A program made the position numbers and the translations under genes. A DNA stretch of 10,792 bases from NCBI GenBank assembly GCA_958370325.1, contig CATXJW010000056.1:1-10792 (forward strand), given 5' to 3'. The DNA is from an uncultured Collinsella sp. Lineage in GTDB: Bacteria; Actinomycetota; Coriobacteriia; Coriobacteriales; Coriobacteriaceae. The stretch's first letter is position 1; each line of letters starts with the position of its first letter. Below the pieces are notes generated by a model. It searched no databases. It was not told the DNA's origin and saw only the letters and a list, made by a program, of their open reading frames with translations. This document shows, piece after piece, positions 1-7,179 of the stretch.

Positions 1-2303
1 CCGGCGCCACCATCGCCATCACCGCCCGCGGCGTGACCGAGCAGCTGCGCAACACACGCTTCTCGGCCCTGCGCGCCAAGGACGCATTGTGCGACCGCCT
101 GGCCGAGACCACGGGTCGTCGCGCCGATGTCGACGCCGCCGATCCCGACGTCCATCTGTTGCTTTCGCTGCGTCAGCGCCGCGCGAGCATCAGTCTGGAC
201 CTTTCGGGCGACCCGCTGTTCAAGCGTCTGCCGCCCGCGGCGACCCGTGCCGGCGAGGGCGCGCACGTGTTGCGCCCCGACTACGCCGCCCTGGTGCTGG
301 CGCAGGTCGGCTGGACCGCGCTGTGCGAGCGCGAGCTGACGGCCGACGATTACGAGAACGAAGCCCTGCCCACGCTGGTCGACGCCTCGTGTGCCGGCGG
401 CGGTCTGCTGTTGGAGGCAGTGAATATTCTGACCGACCGCGCCCCGGGCGCCGCACGCGAGCACTGGGGCTTTGAGGGCTGGCAGCTGCACGACGCTGCC
501 CTGTGGGAGCAGCTGCTTACCGAGGCACGCGAGCGCGAGACGGCAGCGCGCGAACGCCAGGCGCGCATCGTGGCCGTAGACATCGACCCCGCCGCCCGCA
601 AGACCGCTGAGCGCATGGTCAAGTGTGCCGGCTACAAGCGTTTTGTCGACTTTTGCGCTGCCAAGTCCGCTACCGTGCTGGACCATGCGGGCACTGTCGC
701 CGGCGCCGCCGTGGTCGCAGACACCACCGAGACCCCGCTTTCGCTCATGCACGACGCCATGACGCTGGTCGGCGAGCTGCGCCGCGCGCCCGAGCTTACC
801 GCCGCGCCGGTGGCCGCGCTCACCCGCGATGGCCTTATGGCCCGTGCGCTCCATGCCGAGCCCGCGTGCTCCATCGCCGTCATGCCTAATAATGAAGAGG
901 CAACTATTGAGGTTTGGCCCTCGCTCGACCACGCCGCCGCGGCATTTGAAGCTGCGACCAGCGCGGACGCCGAGGAGCAGACCGCAGATGCCCAGGGCGA
1001 AACCGCCAACGCCCCCATGCCCGAACCTGCCGCCACGCTCGACCTGGGCGATGGCAAGCCGCTGCCCGTGCTCATCCCCGAGTCCGAGCAGTTCGCCAAC
1101 CGCCTGCGCAAAAATGCCCGCCTGCGTCGCAAGTGGGCAAAGCGCGAGGGCGTGAGCTGCTACCGCGTCTACGATGCCGACCTGCCCGACTACTCCGCCG
1201 CTATCGACCTGTACGAGGGTTGCCCGCAGACTCCGGGCCGCTGGCTCGTCATCGCCGAATATGCCGCGCCCAAGACCATCGACCCCGCACTGGCCCAGGC
1301 CCGTATGCTCGATATCCTGGCCATCGCGCCGCGTATCCTAGATGTTCCCGCCGAGCATGTGCACGCCAAGGCCCGCATGCGTTCGCGCGGCGGCTCGCAG
1401 TACGGCAAGCAGGGCGCCGGCAAGGGTGGATCGGGCGAGCGCGCCAACATCGCGCGTCGTCGCCTGCCGCTCATCGAAGAGGGCGGGCTCACCTTTGCCG
1501 TCAACTTTGACGACTATCTGGATGTGGGCATCTTCCTGGACCACCGCGTCACCCGCAACCTGGTGCGCGAACATGCCAAACAGGCGCGCCGCTTCCTCAA
1601 CCTGTTCGCCTACACCGGCACCGCCACCTGCTATGCGGCAGACGGCGGCGTCGAGGAGACCGTGACGGTCGACCTCTCCAACACCTACCTGGACTGGGCC
1701 GAGCGCAACATGCGCCAGAACGGCTTTGTGGGGCCTCAGCATCATTTTGTGCGCGACGACGTGCTCGCCTGGATTCGCGACCAGCGCCAGACGCGCAACC
1801 GCTGGGACCTGATCTTTGTCGACCCACCCACGTTTTCGAACTCGTCCAAGATGGGCCGCCGCACCTGGGATGTCCAGCGCGACCATGTTGAGCTTTTGGC
1901 CGGCGTATCTCGCCTGCTCGCGCAGGGCGGGCACGCCATCTTTAGCTGCAACCTGCGTAGCTTCCGCCCCGAGACGCGCAAGCTCGCACGCGCGGGCGTG
2001 GTGCTACAGGACATTACGGCGCAGACCATTCCTGAGGATTTCGCGCGCAACCAGAAGGTGCATCATTGCTATATCGTACGCCGCCTGCCCATCGAGGACG
2101 CCATGGCCGAGGTCGGCTTTAGCGCCGAGGAGATTGCCGAGCGAACCGAGGAGCTGCGCAACCCCGAGGCCCGTAAGCCTCGTGCAGCAGCGCCCGCGCA
2201 CGCGCAGGCCGGCGACCGAGGGCCGCGCGGCGACGGCAAGCTCGCCTGCGCAGGCAAGCCCAAAAAGAAGAAGTTCTACGCCAGCAAGCCCAAGGGCAGA
2301 TAA
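1..2303 (+). CDS. rlmKL: Bifunctional 23S rRNA methyltransferase RlmKL-like, 5'-truncated by window edge; RlmL half degenerate
   Basis: The reading frame is open from base 3, so the true start lies outside the window; the GTG at base 33 is internal. Numbering from that GTG gives 756 residues, and about 50-60 N-terminal residues are probably missing compared with E. coli RlmL (about 700 aa). The parts in order are the end of the THUMP RNA-binding domain (about 1-65, with RNTRFSALRAKDAL and SISLDLSGD), an RlmL-type methyltransferase domain (about 80-300), a linker, and an RlmK-type domain (about 350-685). The RlmK half has NLFAYTGTAT (523-532) for SAM binding, VDLSNTYLDWAERN (546-559) and the catalytic-type VDPPTFSNS (596-604). 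In family members this half makes m7G2069 and the RlmL half makes m2G2445 in 23S rRNA. In the RlmL half the expected DPMCGSGT reads DASCAGGG (117-124), and no NPPY motif exists; the aligned stretch is ADTTETP (229-235). A basic tail of about 70 residues ends in KPKKKKFYASKPKGR. Family assignment is secure; RlmL activity is doubtful. Confidence 0.93.
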   Translation, partial: GATIAITARGVTEQLRNTRFSALRAKDALCDRLAETTGRRADVDAADPDVHLLLSLRQRRASISLDLSGDPLFKRLPPAATRAGEGAHVLRPDYAALVLAQVGWTALCERELTADDYENEALPTLVDASCAGGGLLLEAVNILTDRAPGAAREHWGFEGWQLHDAALWEQLLTEARERETAARERQARIVAVDIDPAARKTAERMVKCAGYKRFVDFCAAKSATVLDHAGTVAGAAVVADTTETPLSLMHDAMTLVGELRRAPELTAAPVAALTRDGLMARALHAEPACSIAVMPNNEEATIEVWPSLDHAAAAFEAATSADAEEQTADAQGETANAPMPEPAATLDLGDGKPLPVLIPESEQFANRLRKNARLRRKWAKREGVSCYRVYDADLPDYSAAIDLYEGCPQTPGRWLVIAEYAAPKTIDPALAQARMLDILAIAPRILDVPAEHVHAKARMRSRGGSQYGKQGAGKGGSGERANIARRRLPLIEEGGLTFAVNFDDYLDVGIFLDHRVTRNLVREHAKQARRFLNLFAYTGTATCYAADGGVEETVTVDLSNTYLDWAERNMRQNGFVGPQHHFVRDDVLAWIRDQRQTRNRWDLIFVDPPTFSNSSKMGRRTWDVQRDHVELLAGVSRLLAQGGHAIFSCNLRSFRPETRKLARAGVVLQDITAQTIPEDFARNQKVHHCYIVRRLPIEDAMAEVGFSAEEIAERTEELRNPEARKPRAAAPAHAQAGDRGPRGDGKLACAGKPKKKKFYASKPKGR

Positions 2304-2306
2304 CAA

Positions 2307-2373
2307 AGTTGCGGTGGAATACGGACTGTTTTGCCTGGAATTAGGCAAATTTAGACCGTATTCCACCGCAACT
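2307..2373. repeat. 67-bp perfect inverted repeat (nested hairpin) between convergent genes
   Basis: The arms at 2307-2324 (AGTTGCGGTGGAATACGG) and 2356-2373 are exact reverse complements (18 bp). Inside the 31-base centre is a second perfect stem, TTTGCCT at 2330-2336 with AGGCAAA at 2343-2349, around a GGAATT loop. The element fills most of the gap between the rlmKL stop (2303) and the end of kdpE (2398). It could block transcription from both sides, but no T-tract follows on either strand, so it is not a textbook intrinsic terminator. Its length, nested symmetry and intergenic position also fit a mobile palindromic repeat (REP or MITE type). No transposase is encoded nearby. Confidence 0.85.
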
Positions 2374-2397
2374 CATATTGGGATGGTGGTTGGCGAT

Positions 2398-3111
2398 CTA
2401 GCCTTGGGTGACCAGGCGATAGCCGATACCCACATGCGTCTGGATATAGCGAGGATGCGCGGGGTCGGACTCGATCTTCTTGCGCAGCGTACCCATAAAG
2501 ACACGCAGGCTCGCCAGGTCGCTCTTGGTTGCCGTGCCCCAAATCTCGTGCAGGATAAACTGGTGCGTCAGCACCTTGTCGGCGTTATGCGCCAGCAGGC
2601 ACAGGAGCTTGTACTCGATCGGCGTCAGATGCAGTTCCTCGCCATCCATCGTGGCGATGCCGGCATCAAAATCGATATGCAGCTCGCCGGTATCGAACGA
2701 GCCCTCGGAGGCAACGCCGCCCGATTGCGCATACGAAAGGCGCCTGAGCGTCGTGCGAATGCGCGCGAGCAGCTCATCGACCGAAAACGGCTTGGTCAGG
2801 TAGTCGTCGGCGCCGGCATCGAGCGCGCGAATCTTGTCCGCATCCTCGCTGCGCGCCGAGACCACAATGATCGGCATGCCCGACCATGCGCGCACCGACT
2901 CCACCACCTTGACGCCGTCCATATCGGGCAGGCCCAGATCGAGCAGCACGATGCTCGGCGCCTGCGACGAGGCAGCGGCGATGGCGGCATGGGCGGTCTC
3001 CACGGCCATATGGCGCAAGCCGTGCGCCTCGAGCGCGGCAACGATAAGGTTGCGGACGGCGGGGTCGTCCTCAACGACCAAGATGAGCGGTTTTACGGCA
3101 GAGTTCGGCAC
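2398..3111 (-). CDS. kdpE: KdpE-like OmpR/PhoB-family response regulator
   Basis: This 237-residue two-component response regulator is the likely partner of the KdpD-type kinase encoded just upstream. The receiver domain (about 8-122) has the acidic pair E14-D15-D16, phosphoacceptor D58 in LLDLGLPDMDG, S85 and K107 in LTKPF. The C-terminal winged-helix DNA-binding domain (about 135-235) ends in RYIQTHVGIGYRL, typical of OmpR/PhoB regulators and close to KdpE. I chose the GTG start at 3111 because AAGGAG (3124-3119) precedes it by 7 bases; a longer frame reaches 3192 but lies inside kdpD and has no ribosome binding site. The kdpD stop is only 4 bases upstream of the start, so the two are very likely cotranscribed and translationally coupled. 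In E. coli KdpE activates kdpFABC; that operon is not in this window, so the target here is unknown and kup next door is a candidate. The subfamily call rests mainly on the KdpD partner. Confidence 0.92.
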   Translation of the reverse strand: MPNSAVKPLILVVEDDPAVRNLIVAALEAHGLRHMAVETAHAAIAAASSQAPSIVLLDLGLPDMDGVKVVESVRAWSGMPIIVVSARSEDADKIRALDAGADDYLTKPFSVDELLARIRTTLRRLSYAQSGGVASEGSFDTGELHIDFDAGIATMDGEELHLTPIEYKLLCLLAHNADKVLTHQFILHEIWGTATKSDLASLRVFMGTLRKKIESDPAHPRYIQTHVGIGYRLVTQG

Positions 3112-3115
3112 AGCG

Positions 3116-4741
3116 CTACTCCTTATCAAACGAAACGTCGGCGGCGGGAAGCTCAATCGTAAAGATCGAGCCGTGCGGGTCCGCCGCGGCAACCTCTATG
3201 CTACCGCCATGCGCCAACGCAATGGAACGGCAGAGCGAAAGACCCAGACCAACGCTGCGGTGGCTGTCGGCCAGGCCATGGTTGGCGGTATAGAACGACT
3301 CAAAGATGCGTTCACGGTCCTCGGGTGCGATGCCCGGGCCGTCATCGGCCACCGAGCACGCCACACGTCCATCGTCGACGCTAATCGAAATCATGATATG
3401 CGAGCCTGCGGGCGTATAGGTGATGGCGTTGTTCACCAGATTGACCACCAGCTGCACCATCAGGCGCGCGTCGACGTTGACGAGCGCCGGCTCATCGCAC
3501 GCCACCACCTTAAGGTCGTGCTCGCGCACGGCCGGATTTACGTGGCGCAGTGCCTCCTCGACGATATCATCCATGAGCTCGAGCGTGGTCGACAGATGCA
3601 TGCCGCCGCCCTCGAGCTTGGTGATGGCGAGCAGGTTCTCGACGGTAGCGTTGAGCCATTGCGCATCTGAGCGAATGGACAGGAGCAGGCCGCGGCGCGT
3701 CTGGGCGTCGAGCACGGCGGTGCCGGTCGAACCCTGGTCGAGCAGCACGTCGGCATTGCCCGAAATGCTGGTGAGCGGCGTGCGCAGATCGTGCGAGATG
3801 GAGCGCAGCAGGTTGGCGCGCAGCTGTTCGTTTTTGGCGAGTACCGCCGCTTCCTCGCGGGCCTCCATGGCGCGGGCGCGGTCGAGCGCCAGCTCGCCTT
3901 CGCTCACGATGGCATCGGCAAGCGTCCGCTCCTCGTGCGTCAGCACGTCGGGCTCGGCAACGATAGCCAGCACGCCCACCACCGAGGCGGGGTCGCCCGA
4001 GCGCACGAAGCTGTCGCCCGTGCGAACCGTCAGGTAGATGCCATAAAACGCCGAGCCGCCATAGGTGGCATCGAGCGGCGTTCCCACATAGGCGGACGCC
4101 GAGAGCCGCGGCGGCATCTGCGGCGCCAGTTCATGCACCGGCGCGACATCGCCCACGGCCGTGTATGTCGCACGCGGCAGCAGGTCATCGCCCTCGGCGT
4201 CGGCGCTGTACCACACGACCGGACAGCCCGAAAGACGCGCCAGCTGCGTTGCCATGGCATGGACGATCTGCTGCTGATCGGCGCAGCGCTGCAGCATGCG
4301 GTTGGTCTCGAGCACCATCTGCGTGCGACGGTCGCTGGCGGCAGCCTGTGCCAAGGCGCGGCGCAGGGCCAATGCAATCGAGCTCGACACAAGCGAGACC
4401 ACAAACATGATGAAAAACATGCCGGGATAGACGCGGTCGATAAACGACAGCGAGTAGCGCGGATCGACAAACAAGAAGTTGTAGAGCGCCGCGGCGGCAG
4501 CCGAGCTCAACAGGCAATACAGGCGACTCCAGGTAAAGAATGCGCACAGCTGAACGGCGAACACATAGACGATCATGATGCTCGGCGCGAGACCCGGATG
4601 GTCGAGCAGCGCGCCCACAATCGTCGCCGCGACCAGCAGCCCCACCGATACGCAGGCGTCATACAGAGGGCTGCGGCGCGTCAGCGTTGTGCGCCGCCAC
4701 CAAAAGCTATCGGCAATATCGCCGTCCGCACGGACGTCCAT
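3116..4741 (-). CDS. kdpD: Short KdpD-type sensor histidine kinase (DUF4118 - GAF-like - HisKA - HATPase), no N-terminal KdpD/USP domains
   Basis: This 541-residue membrane histidine kinase should phosphorylate the KdpE-type regulator directly downstream. Four membrane segments (about 28-46, 53-69, 73-92 and 105-127) form the DUF4118 block seen in KdpD. A GAF-like region follows (about 140-290), then the dimerisation/phosphotransfer helix with LLRSISHDLRTPLTSISG (H317 is the phosphorylated histidine). The ATPase domain has an N-box (LVVNLVNNAITYTP, 431-444), DDGPGI (466-471), IFESFY (479-484) and GLGLSLCRSIALAHGG (498-513). E. coli KdpD is about 890 residues; the cytoplasmic N-terminal KdpD (Walker-type) and universal-stress-protein domains are absent. 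The protein begins just before the first membrane helix, and no remnant is visible upstream, where a hairpin and the end of the small membrane gene lie. The ATG at 4741 has only a weak purine-rich GAGAGGGG site. Its stop is 4 bases from the kdpE start. The family call is firm; the stimulus is unknown. Confidence 0.92.
   Translation of the reverse strand: MDVRADGDIADSFWWRRTTLTRRSPLYDACVSVGLLVAATIVGALLDHPGLAPSIMIVYVFAVQLCAFFTWSRLYCLLSSAAAAALYNFLFVDPRYSLSFIDRVYPGMFFIMFVVSLVSSSIALALRRALAQAAASDRRTQMVLETNRMLQRCADQQQIVHAMATQLARLSGCPVVWYSADAEGDDLLPRATYTAVGDVAPVHELAPQMPPRLSASAYVGTPLDATYGGSAFYGIYLTVRTGDSFVRSGDPASVVGVLAIVAEPDVLTHEERTLADAIVSEGELALDRARAMEAREEAAVLAKNEQLRANLLRSISHDLRTPLTSISGNADVLLDQGSTGTAVLDAQTRRGLLLSIRSDAQWLNATVENLLAITKLEGGGMHLSTTLELMDDIVEEALRHVNPAVREHDLKVVACDEPALVNVDARLMVQLVVNLVNNAITYTPAGSHIMISISVDDGRVACSVADDGPGIAPEDRERIFESFYTANHGLADSHRSVGLGLSLCRSIALAHGGSIEVAAADPHGSIFTIELPAADVSFDKE
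3119..3124 (-). promoter_or_regulatory. Ribosome binding site that fixes the kdpE start
   Basis: AAGGAG on the - strand overlaps the last codons of kdpD and lies 7 bases before the GTG at 3111. It decides the kdpE start and implies that ribosomes finishing kdpD can restart on kdpE. Confidence 0.8.
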
Positions 4742-4756
4742 CAGCGCCCCGCCCCT

Positions 4757-4807
4757 CTCTCAAAAACAAAAACCACCACAAAGGGACAGGCACCTTTGTG
4801 GTGGTTT
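4757..4807 (-). terminator. Candidate intrinsic terminator or attenuator between the small membrane gene and kdpD
   Basis: Perfect 15-bp arms lie at 4770-4784 and 4793-4807 around an 8-base loop. Read on the - strand, the hairpin runs straight into a T-rich tract (TTTTTGTTTTTG), the layout of a rho-independent terminator. It comes after the small-ORF stop (4853) and before the kdpD start (4741), so it should reduce read-through from kup into kdpDE. No convincing promoter fits between the hairpin and kdpD. The stem is only moderately GC-rich, so strength is uncertain. Confidence 0.6.
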
Positions 4808-4822
4808 CCCTTGTGGTGGTTC
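4770..4822. repeat. Palindrome with a duplicated right arm
   Basis: The right arm CCTTTGTGGTGGTTT (4793-4807) is followed at once by a near copy, CCCTTGTGGTGGTTC (4808-4822), with two mismatches. The left arm AAACCACCACAAAGG (4770-4784) can therefore pair with either copy. The core ACAAAGGGAC also occurs in the palindrome at 7269-7299, which suggests a shared dispersed repeat family. Confidence 0.8.
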
Positions 4823-4852
4823 CAAGTGTATAGCCTTTGCAACCGGCGGTCG

Positions 4853-5047
4853 CTAGACAAACAGCACGTGCGCGAGCAGGGCACACACGCACACCGCTCC
4901 AAATACCAGTGCCACGATCGAAATTACGCGATCGGCCATATCCATGTTGGCACGATTCGTAAAGAACCGATCTTCGGCGGCGTCGACGCGCGTCTCACGC
5001 ACCAGTTCGGTCGCAAGATCGCGACCGTCAAGCACCTTTGCATCCAT
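4853..5047 (-). CDS. Small single-pass membrane protein of unknown function, between kup and kdpD
   Basis: This encodes 64 residues. I do not recognise the family. The ATG at 5047 is preceded by a strong site (GGGAGGAAACC, with GGAGG 5 bases away); the frame could extend to 5092 but has no comparable site there. Residues 1-40 are hydrophilic and charged (DGRDLATELVRETRVDAAEDRFF), and residues 41-64 (VISIVALVFGAVCVCALLAH and the last four residues) form one hydrophobic helix ending at the C-terminus, with two cysteines. No signal-peptide cleavage site is evident, so a C-terminally anchored membrane protein with a soluble N-terminal part is likely. It is on the same strand as kup (69 bases upstream) and kdpD (about 110 bases downstream, beyond a hairpin). 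Position suggests a link to K+ transport or signalling, but that is inference from context only. Confidence 0.7.
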   Translation of the reverse strand: MDAKVLDGRDLATELVRETRVDAAEDRFFTNRANMDMADRVISIVALVFGAVCVCALLAHVLFV

Positions 5048-5106
5048 GGTTTCCTCCCAGGACTCAATCCCCGTCATTACAAGCCCGCCCATTCTCAGAC
5101 AAACCT

Positions 5107-5129
5107 CGAGCGTCGCCTACGGACGCTCG
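5107..5129 (-). terminator. Hairpin overlapping the kup stop codon
   Basis: A perfect 8-bp GC-rich stem (CGAGCGTC with GACGCTCG) has a 7-base loop that contains part of the kup TAG stop (5119-5117). On the - strand it is followed by AGGTTTGTC, a short and interrupted T stretch. It could be a weak terminator or a 3'-end stabiliser between kup and the small membrane gene; it is not a strong canonical terminator. Confidence 0.4.
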
Positions 5130-7144
5130 TTGGGGGCCAGGCGCTGCATCTTGCTCACGGCCTTAAACTTGGTGAACAGCGGCACGTACTCAAAGCTCAC
5201 GTTGGAGTTCTCCAGGCCGTACCAGCGCGCAGGCGTGCCGGCGGCGCGGCGGATGATGTACTTGAGCGTGATGGCCGTACGCTCGCTCGGCTCCACGTCG
5301 CTTTCGGGTGCCAGAAGCTTGCGAATCATGACGAATTTGAACGTGCCGATGTTGCCCGGATCCTTGTAGACCGAGTAGTCGTGCGTCTGCGACGGCAGCT
5401 CGCCGGTGGCAGCCAGGTCCTGAACAACTTGGCGCAGGTAGGCGTTGACGCGTTGGTTAATCTTGTAGCCCAGGTACAGATGCACGCGGAAAACATAGTC
5501 GGTGCCGAACGTCTCGACCGAATAGGCAAAGGTATGCGGCTCGTCCATGGTCTCGACATTCACGAACCACCAGGCGCGAGCGCGCTTGGGATGCTTGTCC
5601 AAGATCGAGTAGACGATATCACGGTCGATGTAATCGGTATGGGTGTCCTTGGTCAGGTACACGATGTTGTCGCTCAGGCGCTCGTAACGGTCGTCGTCGC
5701 GCAGGCGCTTGAGCTGCGGCAGGTAGCTGCGCAGCGGCAGCAGCGTAAACTGGCGCTGCTCGACCGCCGTGCCGTTGTACCAGCACACCATAATGCCCAT
5801 GATGAGCGCGGCCATGAGGATGGTGAAGTAGCCGCCGTGGAAGAACTTGGTGAGCGAGCTCACAAAGAAGAAGCCTTCGAGCAAAAGGAAGAAGGCCGCG
5901 AAGATCCACGGAGCAACCTTGAGCTTGCGCTCCTCGTGCAGGTAGAAGAAGAGCAGCAGCGTGGTGCACATCATAGTCAGCGTAATGGCAAGGCCGTAGG
6001 CGGCTTCCATATGCGCCGAGTTCTGGAACAGCAGCACCACGATGACGCAGCCCACGAGCATGACGTTGTTGACCATGGGGATGTAGAGCTGGCCCTTGGT
6101 CTCGGCAGGGTAGAAGACCTGCATGTGCGGCATGAGGTCCAGGCGACTGGCCTCGGACACCAGCGAAAACGCGCCGGTAATGAGCGCCTGCGAGGCAATG
6201 ATGGCCGCGACGGTGGAAAGGCCGACGGCAAACGGGCGCAGGCCCGGGGCGAGCATCTGGTAGAACGGGTTGAGGTCGGCAATGCCCATGAGCTCGGGGT
6301 TGGCAGCGTTGTTCATAAGCCAAGCGCCCTGGCCCATATAGGACAGCAGCAAGCAGCACTTAACGAACGGCCAGGTGGCGTAAATGTTGCCGCGACCCAC
6401 ATGGCCCATGTCGGAGTAGAGCGCCTCGGCACCGGTGGTGGCGAGGAAGCAGCTGCCCAGAATCATGATGCCCGCGTGGTTGTTGGGGCTCAGCAAAAAG
6501 GCGATGCCGCGCACCGGGTTGAGGCACAGCAGCACGGCGGGGTGCTGGAAGACAAAGAACAAACCCGTGCCGCCCAGGAACAGGAACCACAGCGTCATGA
6601 TGGGGCCAAAGGCGTGACCGATCTTGGCCGTACCAATGCGCTGTACCAAGAAGAGCGCGATGATGATGGCGAGCGTGATGGCGACGACGCGGCCCTGATC
6701 ATCGCCCAGCACGGCATGGACCGCAGGGATGGTGCGCAGGCCCTCGATGGCCGTGGTAACGGTAACAGCCGGCGTCAGGATGCCGTCGGCGAGCAGCGCG
6801 GCGCCACCCAGCATGGCGGGGATGATAAGCCACTTGCCGCAACGCTTGACCAGGCTGTACAGGGCAAAGATACCGCCCTCGCCGTGGTTATCGGCGCGCA
6901 GCGAGATCAGCACGTACTTGACGGTCGTCAGCAGCGTGACCGTCCACACGACAAGAGAGAGCGCGCCGAGCACGAACTCCTCCGTCACGCTTCCGATGCC
7001 GCCGTTGCCGGCAACGAGCGCCTTAGTTACATACATAGGGCTGGTGCCGATGTCGCCGTACACCACGCCCAGCGTGACGAGCATCGCCGAGATGCTCACA
7101 GGAATCGCAGCGTGCGAGGCTGCCTCCTTGGCCTTTTGTTCCAT
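5117..7144 (-). CDS. kup: Kup-family potassium uptake permease
   Basis: This 675-residue KUP/HAK/KT-type K+ transporter probably works as a K+/H+ symporter in the cytoplasmic membrane. Signature motifs are GVVYGDIGTSPMYV (26-39), DNHGEGGIFALYSLV (85-99), TGAEALYSDMGH (237-248) and the SQALITGAFSL helix near 318. About twelve hydrophobic segments occupy residues 15-455; the remaining 220 residues form the hydrophilic cytoplasmic domain typical of the family. E. coli Kup is 622 residues, so length is normal to slightly long. I chose the ATG at 7144 because GGGAGG lies about 10 bases upstream; an in-frame TTG at 7162 would place that site inside the gene. It is the first gene of a same-strand run with the small membrane gene and kdpDE. 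A TATAAT box lies 36-41 bases upstream, leaving a leader too short for a riboswitch. Confidence 0.95.
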   Translation of the reverse strand: MEQKAKEAASHAAIPVSISAMLVTLGVVYGDIGTSPMYVTKALVAGNGGIGSVTEEFVLGALSLVVWTVTLLTTVKYVLISLRADNHGEGGIFALYSLVKRCGKWLIIPAMLGGAALLADGILTPAVTVTTAIEGLRTIPAVHAVLGDDQGRVVAITLAIIIALFLVQRIGTAKIGHAFGPIMTLWFLFLGGTGLFFVFQHPAVLLCLNPVRGIAFLLSPNNHAGIMILGSCFLATTGAEALYSDMGHVGRGNIYATWPFVKCCLLLSYMGQGAWLMNNAANPELMGIADLNPFYQMLAPGLRPFAVGLSTVAAIIASQALITGAFSLVSEASRLDLMPHMQVFYPAETKGQLYIPMVNNVMLVGCVIVVLLFQNSAHMEAAYGLAITLTMMCTTLLLFFYLHEERKLKVAPWIFAAFFLLLEGFFFVSSLTKFFHGGYFTILMAALIMGIMVCWYNGTAVEQRQFTLLPLRSYLPQLKRLRDDDRYERLSDNIVYLTKDTHTDYIDRDIVYSILDKHPKRARAWWFVNVETMDEPHTFAYSVETFGTDYVFRVHLYLGYKINQRVNAYLRQVVQDLAATGELPSQTHDYSVYKDPGNIGTFKFVMIRKLLAPESDVEPSERTAITLKYIIRRAAGTPARWYGLENSNVSFEYVPLFTKFKAVSKMQRLAPNERP

Positions 7145-7179
7145 AAGCCGGTTTCCTCCCAACTTTAATGTTCGAAGGG

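Noticed and set aside
1816..3162. A + strand frame crossing the end of rlmKL, the hairpin and all of kdpE
   Set aside because: It overlaps two well-supported genes in other frames and runs through the palindrome; no motif or ribosome binding site supports it.
3112..3192. A 27-codon N-terminal extension of kdpE
   Set aside because: It lies wholly inside kdpD, looks non-conserved (arginine/proline/serine-rich), and the GTG at 3111 has a well-placed AAGGAG.
4809..4860. A kdpDE promoter with TATACA at 4832-4827 on the - strand
   Set aside because: No acceptable -35 lies at 16-19 bases, and a transcript starting there would run straight into the terminator-like hairpin.
3791..7168. A very long + strand open frame (over 1,100 codons) antisense to kdpD, the small gene and kup
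   Set aside because: Its product is rich in R, H, A, G and Q with no domain, it has no ribosome binding site, and it lies opposite clearly real genes. Long antisense frames are expected in high-GC DNA.
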